A DNA stretch of 64,000 bases, taken from contig JAMSLZ010000013.1 in the NCBI GenBank assembly GCA_026027325.1, forward strand, positions 330,501 to 394,500. Direction: 5' to 3'. Made by a program: the position numbers and the translations under genes. The stretch comes from Actinomucor elegans. Lineage: Eukaryota > Mucoromycota > Mucoromycetes > Mucorales > Mucoraceae. The first letter of the stretch is position 1; each line of letters starts with the position of its first letter. The notes below the pieces were generated by a model. The model worked only from the letters and a program-made list of their open reading frames with translations, did not search any database and was not told the origin of the DNA. Positions 7,934 to 20,600 of the stretch are shown in pieces.

Positions 7934-10900
7934 TGTATAAATATAGAGTTTATTGTTTTCTAAGACGCATGCTTTCTGTCTGGAACCGGAAAATGCTTAG
8001 ATATGCGGTCTTTTAATATGAATTCGAATTAATGTAATACCTCATTTATATTGGATATCGGATATTAAACGTTAATCGCTGCTGTTGTTGCTATGGTAAT
8101 GTAAAAGAATCTAAAAAATGGGTCTGAGATATTGACATTTATATTGGACGTCAGGTAAACTTTATTGACTGAATACTTAACGTAATATAGAAATGAATTC
8201 AGCATAATTGCTGTTAATATGTTCATCGTACTGTAGCTATCAAATCATTGGTTTTTGAATAGATGAAGCTGATACTAAAATGTTATATCTATGTATTTCT
8301 CCTCCTTTTTATTTCTATAATATATTTTATCATTTTAACTGTTTGAGCAAAATATACAGATATTCAACTTCTATATCTTATTCATAAGAATTTACTGAAA
8401 TGTTGATAAAAACAAAACCCTTTAATAAATAATGGCTAACATACCAATCTATTTTCATTCAGCGTGTTGTATCATTCCCTTTAAAACGACCAAGATGTCC
8501 GTTAAACAAGAATGTTTTTAACCAGATAATGTGCCAATCAATTTGAAGAAATGTTTAGCTTCTAAAATAAAACCAGAGCTTGTTCTCTTGAAAATTTTCT
8601 TGAGTAATAGCACCATTTACTAATTTATATAAATTTTACTTGAATGGGCTTTCTATTTATCCTTTTGTTTCATGTTTAAAGGCTATAGCATCTACATTTC
8701 TGCTCTTGATGAAAATTAAAATTGGTTCAAGGGTCCATTCTAAATATAAAATACCAATCCAAAGTGATATTAAGTTGAGATCAGTTGACAAATCTGCAGA
8801 TCAAGTTTAAATAAACAAATGAAATACAGTTAATAGTATATGTGACATTAGACCAAGATTGGTAGAGAAATATATAGATCCATAAATCCACTAGTTAGTA
8901 TAATGAAATGAACATAATAAAAATTATTCTCATTTATTAATGTACTATAGATATACGATGCTTGAGTTAAACTATGGTTCTAATAGATGCAGTAGTGCAT
9001 TATATACGGGCATACACTACTCATCCAACATAAATTTAAAAAACGAGAATGAATGCACAGAAAATTGTTATAAAAAAAAACTCTTTTCAATATATGGTTT
9101 TACCATTAACAACATATTATTCACAACATCCCCTTTCAACCTGACATGGTCTTAAAAAATTCGCACAAATATTAATATTATTAGGTGAACACAATTTCAA
9201 TTAATTCTTAAACACTTTTATCCTACATATTTCACCTTCAAAAGTTCTATTTCTTCATAATTTTAATTCTACTCTACTCTATGTATTTTAGATGTTATAA
9301 CCAAGCAGTACCCCTCCGCAATATATAACTTACAGATAAATTATTCAATAAATAAATAACATAATCTACAGAAAAAAAAATTATAAAAAAAAGATGTAGT
9401 AATAAGTACCTTCAAAGCCTTCCTTTTTGAATGATTTGTTTTAAAACATTAGATCTCAAGACACGCAAAAAAAAATTAGACTTCAAGTCGCATTTAAGAT
9501 GTATCCTTTTTATATTTTCTATTCTATCTAATTATTCCCAGTTTTGTTTGATGTTGTTATTGCTGTTACTACTACTACTACTACTATATTCTACATATAG
9601 TTATTGTTACTGTTGTTATTGTTGTAACATAATGAATACGGGACCTATAGTATTATACTATCACTACACAATAATGTATGAGTGTCTTATCTGAGCAATA
9701 TCCTAAAGTATATTCATACCAACGCTATCCTTGTTTATTAGCGCTCCGCTTACATATGTATTACATAATAGGATGATGTGAAATAGACAATTGTTCTTGT
9801 ACTTGTGCAAGCAAATGAGTTATATTTACTGCAGAATGATTTAGAGATTAGTAAAGACTAGTTCGGTATGTGATTTAATAATGCCAATTTCCAAGATCTA
9901 TTAGTCGGCTGATAACACCCATACTTACATTTAAACTTTTTGGATACAAAAAATTATAGATATAATGATTATTTATACCTCATCAGTCCCATCAAAATCA
10001 AATTTAGTTCCATATGCAAAGTTATAGAAAACTTGCAATATGATACTATGTATCCTCTATTAAAACAACCAAGAAAGGGGCATAATGCAGTATGTAGGCA
10101 GATAAGGACACAGATAAATACTTATGGCCGTCGATAGTGATTAAGAACAGAAAAATAAGTGGCATACAACTGTATAGGAGAGGTGGCTACTATTATTGAG
10201 TAAGCAATACATAAGTGTATGTATGGGTATGACAATCCATTTCATTAGAATATCAACTGCGCTAATCCTATATATTAATTGAAACTACTGCCGGTAGATA
10301 GTACTACTATTAATGCTCATCCTCGTTACAAAACTTAAAAATATATCCAGTTGTATGCTACTTCAGTATAAAGCACTTGTAATAACCTTTCTTCTATCCT
10401 ACCAAATGATTTCTTTTTTGTAGTTAGATGCTTAAAACATGATCTATTCTTCTAAACTAGTTTTGAGTGGGCCTGGTAAAATATAGAACGCTTCTGCTAC
10501 CTCCAAAGGAAGCTTTATTATGTGTGTGCGTGTATTTTTCATCAAAGGTGCACCTATTATACGCGTATTTTGAGGATTCAGGAAAATAAAGGCATTTATC
10601 ATATAGGGTCCTGTGTATTGCAGACATATATATAATACTCAGAACATTTAAAATGCAACGTAATTCTGTACGAACCTTGTGAATACACTTTTTGTATATT
10701 TGTACTCTAGAACTATGCGTTGGTAAGGAAGCAATATCTGATTTTATTTTTGATCCTTAAAACGTTGCAAACGTTATTGCAGAGGAAAGAAAGGTTAGAT
10801 ATAGAGTCAAGAAGGGGTAACAGTAATGATATATTTTAGAATAATAATAAATAATATACTTAAACATCTACGGCCTAATAAGTATTGGTGATATACATGC

Positions 10901-11331
10901 ATATTAATGGTTTGAGTTTTTTATTTGACAACGCAAATGCCATTTTAGAGGCATAGTTTGTATTTGAACTATATATATTACAATTCAAAGTACGGGTACA
11001 CTTTTTTTTGTAAAAATGCGAGTAATTATGGCAAATCTAGTTAATCATATACCAACGTGTTATCAACGGTTTTACGGAAATGAGATTTGATTTTTAGACT
11101 ATTTAATATACAAATAAAAAATGTTGTTACTGCACCTTTTGCATACCAATTATTCAAAAATCGGAGGTACTGAACTCTGACGGGCAGCCAGATATTATTT
11201 GGCTCACTCGAATATTTTTTAACACAATTGCTGTTTAATGAAAACGTGCTGCAAAGCTTTTTAGTGGTGTGATAATAACTTAGTCCGATCAATCCAGTTA
11301 TAGATTATACATATATGAGTTTATTATGAGT
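7934..11331. other. 3.4-kb AT-rich region without supported genes
   Basis: Open frames here are short, low-complexity or lack splice context. Direct repeats and simple CTA/TTG runs occur near 9540-9630. Nothing resembles a known RNA gene. Parts around 8460-8740 look like decayed coding sequence, but I cannot assign them. Confidence 0.4.
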
Positions 11332-12174
11332 TTAAACATAGCTACTTAATGGTATTGAAGAGGCTAATTCTTCTGTTTGTAGTTGCTTTGGCGGTTGTTT
11401 GTCTTTCTTGGAGCTGAACCTTCCAAAGAAGATGCGAGCTAAGGATAATTTGGTGGCATTCTTTTTAAGTGTTGGTTTATAGGTATCTAAATAGGCAATC
11501 TGAGGCTTGTTGAAACTGCCTCTTCTCTTGCGTCGAATATATTCAACGGCATCTAATGGTTGCATATCCAAGAGTTCAATTAAGGCGATAGCTACTAGAG
11601 CAGGAGCACGACCTAATCCTGCTACACAATGCACGGCAATGGTCGTATGTGTACCACGTTGCTCTTCTATATCAATTAATTGAAGCCAGGCTTGAACTAC
11701 GCTTAATGGGGGCTATAACGAATGAGTTAATATGATTGGTGCGATGACAAACAGATAGTATAATTACCACGCCACCATCTTTAAATGGTAAATCATGGAC
11801 TTGGATGCCATGATCAGATAATAGTTGTGTACTGTAAGTGGGTTGACAACAGCGAACAACATGAGTAACGTTGTATCTTTGAAATTCTTGAAGGTAAAAG
11901 GGTAAAGTGGATTCAGTTGGACAGTCGAGGATCAGGAAACGGAGTGTAATTGATGGAAATTCGATAAACGAAAGCATGCGTCCCAAGGGGCTCTTTTGTT
12001 GTGATGATGGTTGCATTTTGTGGTTGGTATTATTTAATGGTGATAGTATTACTTAGAGTCTAATTACCCTGGATCAGAGTCTTGTGGATATTGAGCAATG
12101 GCGAAAGAGAAAGCACGGCCGCCGCAAAGTACGTTTGGAATCTGAGGTACGAGTTTGAATAAAGACTGTTGCAT
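11332..12174 (-). CDS. PRL-type (PTP4A-like) protein tyrosine phosphatase
   Basis: Exons on minus: 12068-12174, 11768-11990 and 11332-11712, 236 aa. The catalytic loop HCVAGLGRAPALV (Cys and Arg of CX5R) is the PRL signature; AVEYIRRKRRGSFNKPQ follows as in PRL proteins, and LPFKDGGVPPLSVVQAW supplies the general-acid Asp loop. The family dephosphorylates proteins or phosphoinositides, or binds CNNM magnesium transporters. The first exon is inferred: an upstream ATG (12174) opens a frame that splices in phase to CCCTTGGGACGC. Without that splice, translation could instead begin at 12016 and give 209 aa. The C-terminus is basic and Ser-rich (IPLSSYV) and has no CAAX box, unlike animal PRLs, so prenylation is not expected. 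Core family assignment is firm; the N-terminus is not. Confidence 0.82.
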
Positions 12175-12363
12175 AAGTTATTCACTTATCAAAGTGATTT
12201 TATATAGGTATCAAATAGAGATTATGCTTGTTAAAAGAAAACTATACTTGTAGTTTTACTTTTCTGATTTATATAATAAAAAAGTTCAAAAGAGCTTTGA
12301 AGAAGAAAAGAATCCGTTCCAAAAAAAAAATTTTTTATAGAGAAACTCGAGCGGAGTTATGGT

Positions 12364-13663
12364 CTATCTGATCATATCTACTCTATTGATTAGTACTGGC
12401 AAAAATGGCTCATATCTAAACCTACTAAAATAATCGTGATCCATGGCTTCTTTGGCTGTTAATCTTTCTTGATGATCATATTTCAATAAATGGTCCAAGA
12501 AATCAAGGGCTTCATCCGAGATATAACGTCGATTTTCACTGGTAATGAATTTAGCCCATGGTTTACGGTTGTATCTACCCAAGATATCATGATACTGTTT
12601 ATCAAGTTTAATACCATATCGATCCAAATAAGCAAACAGTTCATCTGTGCCCAACACCTTGGCAATCTTAACCAACTGATCATAGTTATCTTGGCCATGG
12701 AAGAAGGGCTCTTTTCTAAATATCATACTAGCAAACATACAGCCGTAACTCCACATATCCAAACTATAATCGTATTCTTGAAAATCAACCAGTAATTCAG
12801 GTCCTTTGAAGTATCTGGATGCTACTCGTACATTATATTCTGTGCCTGCATGATAAAATTCGGCCAAACCCCAATCAATCAGGCGAAGCTTATATATAAA
12901 ATATATATATATATATAAAGGTTAAATCTATATCAATATCGATTCAAAGACGTATCCTCTTTACCTGCTTCTTTTCGTGATCTATCATTACATTATGAGG
13001 CTTGACATCTCGGTGCATAATTCCCTTAGAATGACAAAAGTCAAGAGCCTATATACAAAAGGATTACTATCCATCCTACTACTTGATGTATATCATTCCT
13101 ACCTTTAATAGCTCATACATATAGAAACGAACATCATAGTCTGTGAATCTTGGATAAAGTACTTTAAAATCAGTATTATTAATATACTCAAATATCAAAG
13201 CTGGTGTTTTAGACTAAATAGTTATCAGTATAAAGTTGTGAGAAGAAGTTTTCCTGCTTACCACAGGATCTCGAACTACATCCAATAAGTTAATGACGTT
13301 GATTCCACCAGCCAAATTTTGTAAAATCTTGATCTCTCTCTTAATCTTCTTCTTCTTTACGGGTTTCAAAGCCTTTATAACAATCTTGCTATCATTGGTA
13401 ATATCTACACCTTCAAAAACTTCTGAATATTTACCACGTCCTACTTTACGAACAATCTCATAATTTTCTTGTCCACTGTTTCGTTTTGTTATTATTTTCG
13501 GTCAGAGCTGCGCTTGTTTTGTTTGTACTCACTTCCACTGAACTTGAAAGGCATCATAGTCCCAGTAAGAACTTGGTTGCTTTGCATTGGCATCGGCATA
13601 GCATCGAGCAATACTTTGATAGGCCATGCCTGCGGTGGTATCGTTTGTATTGGCGTCGGTCAT
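12364..13663 (-). CDS. CKA1: Casein kinase 2 catalytic subunit alpha
   Basis: Five exons on minus: 13533-13663, 13262-13475, 13103-13213, 12965-13048 and 12364-12888, 354 aa. All phases close. Visible kinase parts: Gly loop [11 protein letters not shown], Lys in [18 protein letters not shown] with the CK2 basic cluster, catalytic [13 protein letters not shown] in place of DFG (typical of CK2), activation segment [16 protein letters not shown], and a C-terminal lobe ending FEPFL-like [16 protein letters not shown]2 is a constitutive acidophilic Ser/Thr kinase in nucleus and cytoplasm; the holoenzyme needs a beta subunit not found here. The fourth intron (76 nt) contains an AT dinucleotide run. 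Start ATG at 13663 gives the usual N-terminal segment (YWDYDAF then [16 protein letters not shown]). The symbol could equally be CKA2. Confidence 0.95.
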
Positions 13664-14422
13664 GTCTAAAAAGGACGAATCAGAAGGAATGAAAAGGAAA
13701 TTTTTTGTATGAGGCGAGAAAGAGAATGCTGGTGTTTAATATCAAAACTCGGGGCAGCTGCGTAATTGGACATACAGTTATTATTGTTCAGACAGCGTCC
13801 TTTGAATTTAGGATTAAGAACCTTATAATTCGAATCAAGTATTCGCGGCTGCTTGAACTGACAATGTTTAAAGAATATCATACACTCACTGGTGATTAAG
13901 CGCTTCCATGTCAAGATTGTATCAAGAAAGTACTAATTAAGCTTCGGCTTGAAAGCCTTAGTACGTTTAACTTAAGCGCTGCTATATCTACTTTTTTTTG
14001 TTATATTAATGTATCCAAATGATAAATCAAGTATATACGACATAAAATACGCAATAATATAAATACGAGTGCAATCTTTTGTTGTTACGATGTAACGAAA
14101 TCGATCTTTTGTCAATGATTTTGTTCATCTGGAACATCTCTTGTTATACTATACGATGGATAGATTTGTTCGACTGAGGAGACTGAGAGAAATGATGCTT
14201 CAACTTTTTTTATTAAAATACGAGGGAAGCTTCATGATAAATCATACAGTGACCTACAATACTGTCCATATATTTTTATATTCTCATGTTACGATTGTTT
14301 ATCTCCACGACTATTAGCCATATAAACTTGTATAATGTAATCACTGCTGGAAAAACTATTATAAGCATCTAAACAATATGTTGATAGTATTATGAGCAGT
14401 TGTTACCATAATTTGCTTTAAT
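13664..14422. other. Intergenic region upstream of CK2
   Basis: Contains the CK2 promoter side and then AT-rich DNA leading to the retroelement cluster. I see no gene, RNA or repeat that I can support. Confidence 0.4.
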
Positions 14423-15602
14423 TGTTATATCCGGTGCTAAAGATGAAGGATATAACTTAAAATATAAAAATAAAAGAATAGACAGTAAAATGGAATCAGC
14501 TATCTTGATAGTAAAAGTTATTCTAATCTTTATTTATTACAGTTCAAAACCAAGTCTTCTTTATATACATTTCTTCTTCAGAGCTTAATAGTGTAGCATT
14601 CAATTTATCAGCGTTTAATCCGAAGTAGCTAAAGACCAAAGATTCACGTAATAATATAATAACAAGAAGACTTGTATATGTAATCAGATTACTGATTGGT
14701 AATAAGATAGCTATTAATTGTTCTTTATTTCGATCATAAAATGAAGGTGTATTTATATTAGCTAAAGGTCTTATGTTTAACCGATTGACAGGTACTACTG
14801 AGAATGAATGAATGAAACAATAATTCATGCTTAGCCGATTACTTTTGCAAGTTACGGTAGAATTAGTTTATACAAGTAAACGTACTGTTCTTGTATATCG
14901 GTTCTTGTATTATTACTGAGATGAGTAATGTTAATGACAAGTGATGATGAATCGATCTAGAAGCTTAATTGATTATGCGTGATTGCTTGTGTTGTAAAGG
15001 TGGTAGATAGAGATTTTGAAAGATAGAAATACTTTTAAAACTGAGGATAGTTTTTATTATAGATCAAGAATTGATTAACTGGTCAAAAGGTGATAAAACG
15101 CATCTCTTATATACTTTTTCACGATCGGTACTTGATTCTAAATTCATATTACGATTTGCCAGGAACAAGGTTGGACTGCGTATAAAGAAGACCAGGGATA
15201 ATAACCAAATGAGCGGACCAAGATTAGCGGCGAGGAGTGTCGGGATCATTATATTCAAAGGTAAAATAGTATTGGATGTAATATTTGGTGTGAGAGATAG
15301 TATTTATCAATTAGCGTCTACTTGCTCAGAGTGATATATAAATAAAGATATTTTAACATAATCAAATACAGTCATTTACATTCTGGTTCTTGGTAATAAT
15401 GCTTTATACACTTCTGCAGCTATATATAAGGATATCTATACGATTTTCTATCTGTACAGTATTCTCTTATTAATATAATCATGAGCGTTTACAACAGCTT
15501 GATTGGTGAAACCTATTTGGCGGATCAATCAGTTACGCAGTTAAATAGCTTTAATTGAGACATGTCGTGTGTATAGCCTATTAATATAAGCGTGTATACG
15601 AC
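14423..15602 (+). repeat. Mosaic of D/M-family LTR sequence, host of a solo LTR
   Basis: Starts with TGTTATATCCGGTGCTAAAG (family D 5' end, to about 14607) and continues into sequence (GAAGTAGCTAAAGACC...) that recurs inverted at 25800-26273. Bases 15502-15602 continue that same inverted match, so 14990-15496 is an insertion (listed separately). No coding potential. Confidence 0.65.
14990..15496 (+). mobile_element. 507-bp solo LTR (family H) with TSD GCTTG
   Basis: Begins TGTTGTAAAGG and ends TTTACAACA, giving perfect 9-bp inverted ends (TGTTGTAAA / TTTACAACA). It is flanked by GCTTG at 14985-14989 and 15497-15501. The inverted paralogue near 25917 has an uninterrupted ATTGCTTGATTGG, an empty site. 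A related 3' part of the family (ending ATGAGCGTTTACAACA) lies near 25600-25772. Confidence 0.75.
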
Positions 15603-15702
15603 TGTGGTGAAATCCACATATAGCACTCTGCATATATATATTAAAAAGACGGGATTCATTTAACTATCCATCAAAAGAGGGAGTTTTGGATCACAATTAA
15701 TG
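15603..15702 (+). repeat. Family B LTR, truncated 5' part
   Basis: Starts TGTGGTGAAATCCACATAT and runs through AAAAAGACGGGATTCATTTAA and GAGGGAGTTTTGGATCAC. It is the mirror image of the start of the next feature, so together they form an inverted repeat with arms of about 100 bp. Confidence 0.65.
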
Positions 15703-15742
15703 CAGAACTAGGCTCTGTCAGAAATGGAGTGGCAATAGGTAA

Positions 15743-16031
15743 TGCAGTAAAAATTAAATAAAAAGCGAGTGAATCAGTTAGAACCGTTTTATGGGGTTTT
15801 ATTCATTCAAAGTGAGTTAAGTCTTTTCTATCTAGCTTGTATCTCTTGTATTTATACTTCAAAGGAAATGGTCTCTTAGTAACAATCAAAGGTCTTTTTA
15901 ATCTATGTTCATTCCTCATTAATTGTGTATTTTCAGCGGTGATTCAAAACTCCCTCTTTGGATGGATAGTTATTAAATGAATCCCGTCTTTTTAATATAT
16001 ATGTAGAATGTTATATGTGGATTTCACCACA
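15743..16031 (-). repeat. Family B solo LTR
   Basis: On minus it begins TGTGGTGAAATCCACATAT, has a TATA-like AAGTATAAATAC, CTAGATAGAAAAG and AATAAAAC, and ends TTTTTACTGCA. Its plan parallels LTR A of the Ty3 element (same TG start word, same TATA and GCTAGA words, same TTTTACYGCA end), so it is a related family. The 40 bp after its CA end (15703-15742) may be a scrap of internal sequence. Confidence 0.65.
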
Positions 16032-16980
16032 GGTAATTCGGCAGTTAAAGGTGTAGCACCCTCATCAAGCGGGTTATATAAGAAGGAAAATGAAGGATAT
16101 ATGTCTGCCTGATCAGGTGGAGAGTTGGGAGTTTCTTCTATGACATTAAAGCCGGAGAATGCAGTGTCTTGGGAGATCAGACGTAGAAAAGGATCGAAAG
16201 CAATGTTGAATAATAAAGGGCTGAAAGGATCGCCCTGTCTGAGGCCGCGTTATTGAGGAATTGGTACTTTGGTGATATTACCATTCACGTTAATTTGTAT
16301 CTCTGAGTGGAAAAGAATAGATTAGTAATGCTAACGATCATTGTTCCAGGGGTACCGAATCGAGCCATGATGGCAGACAGGTAAGCGGGGTGAACTCGGT
16401 CATATGCCTTTTCTTGGTCCAATAGTAGTCCAATAGAACTGGAGTTCTGTTGGTTGGCAAGCATCTTTATAGCTTGGACGGTTATTCCATGTTCAGCAAT
16501 AAATCGTCCAGGCATAAAGCCTAATTGTTCAGGGTGTTATAAAAAATATATAAAAACGTTATAAGAATACAATTAAAATCCTTCTAATGGTTTATTGTGT
16601 AGAAAGGTAAAAGATGATTCTTAGTTAACTGAACTTCTTTAGATATAAAATCAGGCTCTATATATATTATTGTCGGGTATATAATTAGTAGTATATACAA
16701 AGACCTCGGATGCAGAATTATATTGTTTGTACAAGACGGTTGCTGAGATATATTTGTTAATGGAGTACATTATGATGATGATTATGTTTTAAGACGGAAC
16801 TTATTATGTGCGAGATCTTAGTTCAGCACACAGGGCAAATGATCTTGGAGAAATGGGGCATAAGTCTGTACTATTGATCAAACGAGTAAATGTCTTCGCA
16901 TCCGTGTTAATTAAAGAGATAGGTCTCCAATTCTTTAGCAGTGATAAGTCGCCCTTCTTCGGGAGTAGGCACATACAAGT
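16032..16980 (-). pseudogene. LINE reverse transcriptase fragment, interrupted by a solo LTR
   Basis: Read on minus, from 16980 downward: LLPKKGDLSLLKNWRPISLIN, then after the LTR gap QLGFMPGRFIAEHGIT, LLLDQEKAYDRVHPAYL, and RQGDPFSPLLFNIAFDPFL. These are the conserved blocks of a non-LTR reverse transcriptase. Frameshifts and stops are present. The upstream (N-terminal) part of the same protein type lies on minus at 23730-24460, so both may be halves of one copy separated by later insertions. Confidence 0.8.
16535..16830 (-). mobile_element. 296-bp solo LTR (family C) with TSD CAGGG
   Basis: On minus it runs TGTGCTGAAC...TTTTTTATAACA. CAGGG flanks it at 16530-16534 and 16831-16835. Removing the element and one CAGGG restores an uninterrupted LINE reading frame across the junction (PHFSKIICPEQLGFMPGRF). 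Confidence 0.85.
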
Positions 16981-17330
16981 TGTTATATCCGGTGCTAAAG
17001 ACGAAGGATATAATTTAAAATATAATAATAAAAGAATAGACAGTAAATGGAATCAGCTATCCTGATAGTAAAAGTTATTCTTCTCTTTATTCACAATTCA
17101 AAATCAAGTCTTCTTTATATACATTTCATCAGAGCTTAATATAGTGTAGCATTCAATCTATCAGCACGCATGGCCGTACAACGGAGTCCAATCCCAGCAG
17201 CCACTAATAAGCCTTTCAACCATGCATTGTTGTAATTGTATAACCCACGCGTTATTCGATATTCAGGTCTTATCTTGAGATACACTCGATACTACTCGAT
17301 AGTATGATGCCGCGTGTTTCTTGTAAGGAT

Positions 17331-17632
17331 TGTGGTGAAATAGCCACATAATTGAAGTACAGACAGACTAGAGGCCTGTGCGCCCTAGCTGTAGCACATA
17401 CATACTAAAGCATCATTGATTACCTTATACAGCGATACAGTCCTTAAACAGAGATACGTCCTTCTTATACTTCTTATATGAACACAAGTAAATAACCTTC
17501 AGTCACAATTCAACGAGTATAAATACAAGCTAGAAAAACTAGTTAGAAAGAACTAATCACATTTAAGTTGAATAAACTATAACCAAGTTATAATCGACTT
17601 ACTACCTGCTTTTATATTTTAATTTTACCGCA
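17331..17632 (+). repeat. 5' LTR of the Ty3 element (family A)
   Basis: TGTGGTGAAATAGCCACA...TTTTACCGCA. The first bases can form a TGTGG/CCACA hairpin. A TATA box (TATAAATA) at 17518-17525 lies about 60-70 bp before the sequence AAGTTATAATCGA (17585-17597), a plausible transcript start region. Confidence 0.95.
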
Positions 17633-17638
17633 TTTTTT

Positions 17639-17650
17639 TCGATTAAACTT
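17639..17650 (+). promoter_or_regulatory. Candidate self-priming primer binding site
   Basis: TCGATTAAACTT, six bases after the LTR end, is complementary to AAGTTATAATCGA in the LTR (17585-17597) apart from one bulged base. No TGG-type tRNA primer site is visible next to the LTR. Self-priming from the mRNA 5' end is known for the fission yeast Tf1 group; here it is an inference. Confidence 0.4.
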
Positions 17651-17662
17651 AACAACTACACT

Positions 17663-20600
17663 ATGTCTCAAAACAACTCTACCACTCCGGTTACTGTACC
17701 TGACCTTCTGGCTAATACTCCCACTGCTACTTGTGCTGCTGAAGAAACTATGGAAGGTATTGAAACTGGTAACGTATCCGAACTTAGTCAGGCTAAGACT
17801 ACTGAATCAGTCATGGCTATGTCTGAGGATCATAAAGAGGAAAAGGGGCCCATTGGTGATCTAGCTATCAATATTTTAATGGATCGCCGAACTGTAGCTT
17901 CTCAGAGATATGCTAGTCTCCTCATCTCTGATGGTGCTGAACTTCTTGGTAATGATCCCGAGGCGTATGACCGTGAAATGGAAAGGCTGATCAAGTGCAT
18001 CGATACCTACAATAAGCATATCGATGTAATGGTGACCGCCAACAGGAAAATTCAAATCCACAAAGCTGTATCCGAAGCCATGCCCACGGAGAGAGCTCCT
18101 GCTACTAATAACGGTGATACTACTATCCTCATGCGTTTGGCTCCCAGAGATCTGCCCAAGTTCCAACTGACTGGTGATACTGTTTACTACCCAGGCGAAA
18201 CGGTATACAACTCAGTAGAACACTTTTTACGCACATTTGAAAAGACTCTTATTTCAACTGGCAATGATGTTGAACGCACTTGGAAGCAGTACATTCAAGG
18301 TACTCTAGCTATGGATTATGACGTATGGATGAAAGGTGATTTGCTTGTACAAGATACTTGGGAAACGGCTCGAAAAGTATTCTTGGATACCTTTGGTGGG
18401 GCTCAAGACAAACTGGATGCTAGGCGTTTGGTGATGAATATGCGTATTCGCACCAATGAAACAATCAACTCATTCAACTTGAGATTTACTCGTGCTGCAA
18501 GTGAAGCAGGCTACAGCAAGTTTGACAATACCATTGCTGATGCTTTTATGTATGCACTTCCCCAAGCTTGGCAACCCGCAATTAATACAGTATTGCATTC
18601 TAATGGCAAGAACTCTACTACTTGGATTGTAAGTGATATCGCTGCAGCTGCTCTCAATGTGTATGGCCAACAAGTCCCTGGTTCATTAGCCAATGAAAAT
18701 GGTTTGTCAAGATCCAAGGGTGGTTTCGGCGCTGATATGGCCTCGCCTCAAGGCTCACATAACATCAACAAAGGCAAACGTAAGGCTGAAGATTTTTATC
18801 ATCACAAACGTACCACCAGTCCCACTTCTGCGTCCACGATTGATCGTTTCTACTGCCCTCGCCATGGTGGTAAGCTATCCAACCATGATGAACGCAACTG
18901 TTTCAGCATTGCCAAGCACGCTTCTTCGTCCTCTTCTTCTTCTGGTCGTGCTGGATCTATGACACCATCTGGGTCTAGACCATTTACATTTTTGGGGAAT
19001 AACAATGCACCTTTAAGGGCAAACGGTAACAATCCCTGCCGTTTTTGCAAGAAGCCTTGGTTCAGAGGGCATTCTTGCCAAGAATACAGACAAGCCATGA
19101 GGGCTAACCATCCTGGTCCCTCAGTTCTTGCAATTCGTGCTGACACTCTGGTCTCGGAGGAAGACGAAGATAAGAAGGTCAAAGAGGCGATGGAAGACCT
19201 CAACTATGATTGTAAGTTCGATGATGATAAATCACATAATACAAGAAGTACATTTAATCTAATGACACCCATTTATATAGAGGGTCGTAGACTCGTTGCC
19301 AAGGTGGATAGCGGGAGTGATGTAGCTTGTATTAATAAAAAGATATTGAATAAAGACTTTTCTGATATACACATAAACAAAGTGAATGGTTATCTAAATT
19401 TTTTAGCACTCAATAACGAAGGCAAAAATAGTAAAGCTAAAAGGATCGGTAAAACACGACCTATGACTGTTACATACACAAATAATATATCCTTTAAACA
19501 TGCTTTTGAAGTCGTAGAATTTAGTGACGTTATGGAAACTGAATTTGACGTACTCTTAGGTACTGATATATTACCAAAGATGAATATCTATCTTGGAGGC
19601 GTTGCTTTTAACTGGCCTAATGACATTGCAAAAGAAAGTAAACAGTTTGAAAACGTTAACTTCGATAATGACAAGCATTATGACCCTGACAATGCACTAT
19701 ATGGAAACACTGAACAAAGAAAAGAGTATATGAAAATGATTCAGGCTTCAATTAACAAAAATGCTACTATAAAACCTAAAGCGGTATGCACTATACCTGA
19801 ATCAATTGTGAAGATTCCGATGAAAAGTGGCGCTAATTGCTATGTAAGACAATACCCATTACCTGTTCATGCGAAAGCAGAAATAGAGAAACAACTCAAA
19901 GAGTGGTTGGACAACGGTATAGTTGAAAAATCCAAGCCTAGCGCTAGATTTCATTCACCATTATTAGCTGTACCTAAAAAGGATGAAAATGACAAACTCA
20001 CAAAGCTACGCATTTGTTGTGATTTGAGAAAAATCAACGCATCTATTTCAGAAGACTTACAAGAAAATTTTGCTGTACCAAAAATTACTGAGATCTTCGA
20101 TAGAGTCTCAAAAAAGGCAAAAATCATGTCTAAAATTGATCTCAAACAGGCTTATTACTCTTTCGCTGTTGATGAGGCTAGTAGAGAAGTATTATCATTC
20201 TCTTATAATCATATAAACTACAAATGGTGCCACGCGCCCTTCGGATTAAGCTTTCTTACAAGCCAATACTGCAGGGTTATGAACATCCTCTTGGGAGACT
20301 TAGAAGGAGTAGAAACATATGTAGATGATTGTGTACTCTATAGTGAAACGATAGAAGAACATATTAAATTGATAAACACAGTGCTCGAAAGATTGACTTC
20401 TGTAAATTTAAAGATCAATCCCGACAAATGCACATGGTTTCGAACGGCATTATATTTATTGGGCTTTATTGTTGGACCTGGCATTACAAAGATCGATCAC
20501 AGACGACTTTCAAACATTGATAAATGGCCAATTCCTAAAAACGCTGCACAAGTACGAAGTATTATGGGTGTGATTTCTCATTTAAGGGATTACTGTCCTA

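Noticed and set aside
8940..10137. Plus-strand open frames of 65-87 codons
   Set aside because: Low-complexity, AT-driven composition, no splice-linked continuation or homology visible.
14990..15496. Overlapping open frames 15064-15258 (minus) and 15071-15334 (plus)
   Set aside because: They lie inside a solo LTR and show no protein features.
15603..16031. A 430-bp foldback DNA transposon (inverted arms of about 100 bp)
   Set aside because: The minus-strand half is a full LTR-like unit with TATA box and TG/CA ends parallel to LTR A, so two oppositely oriented LTR pieces explain it better.
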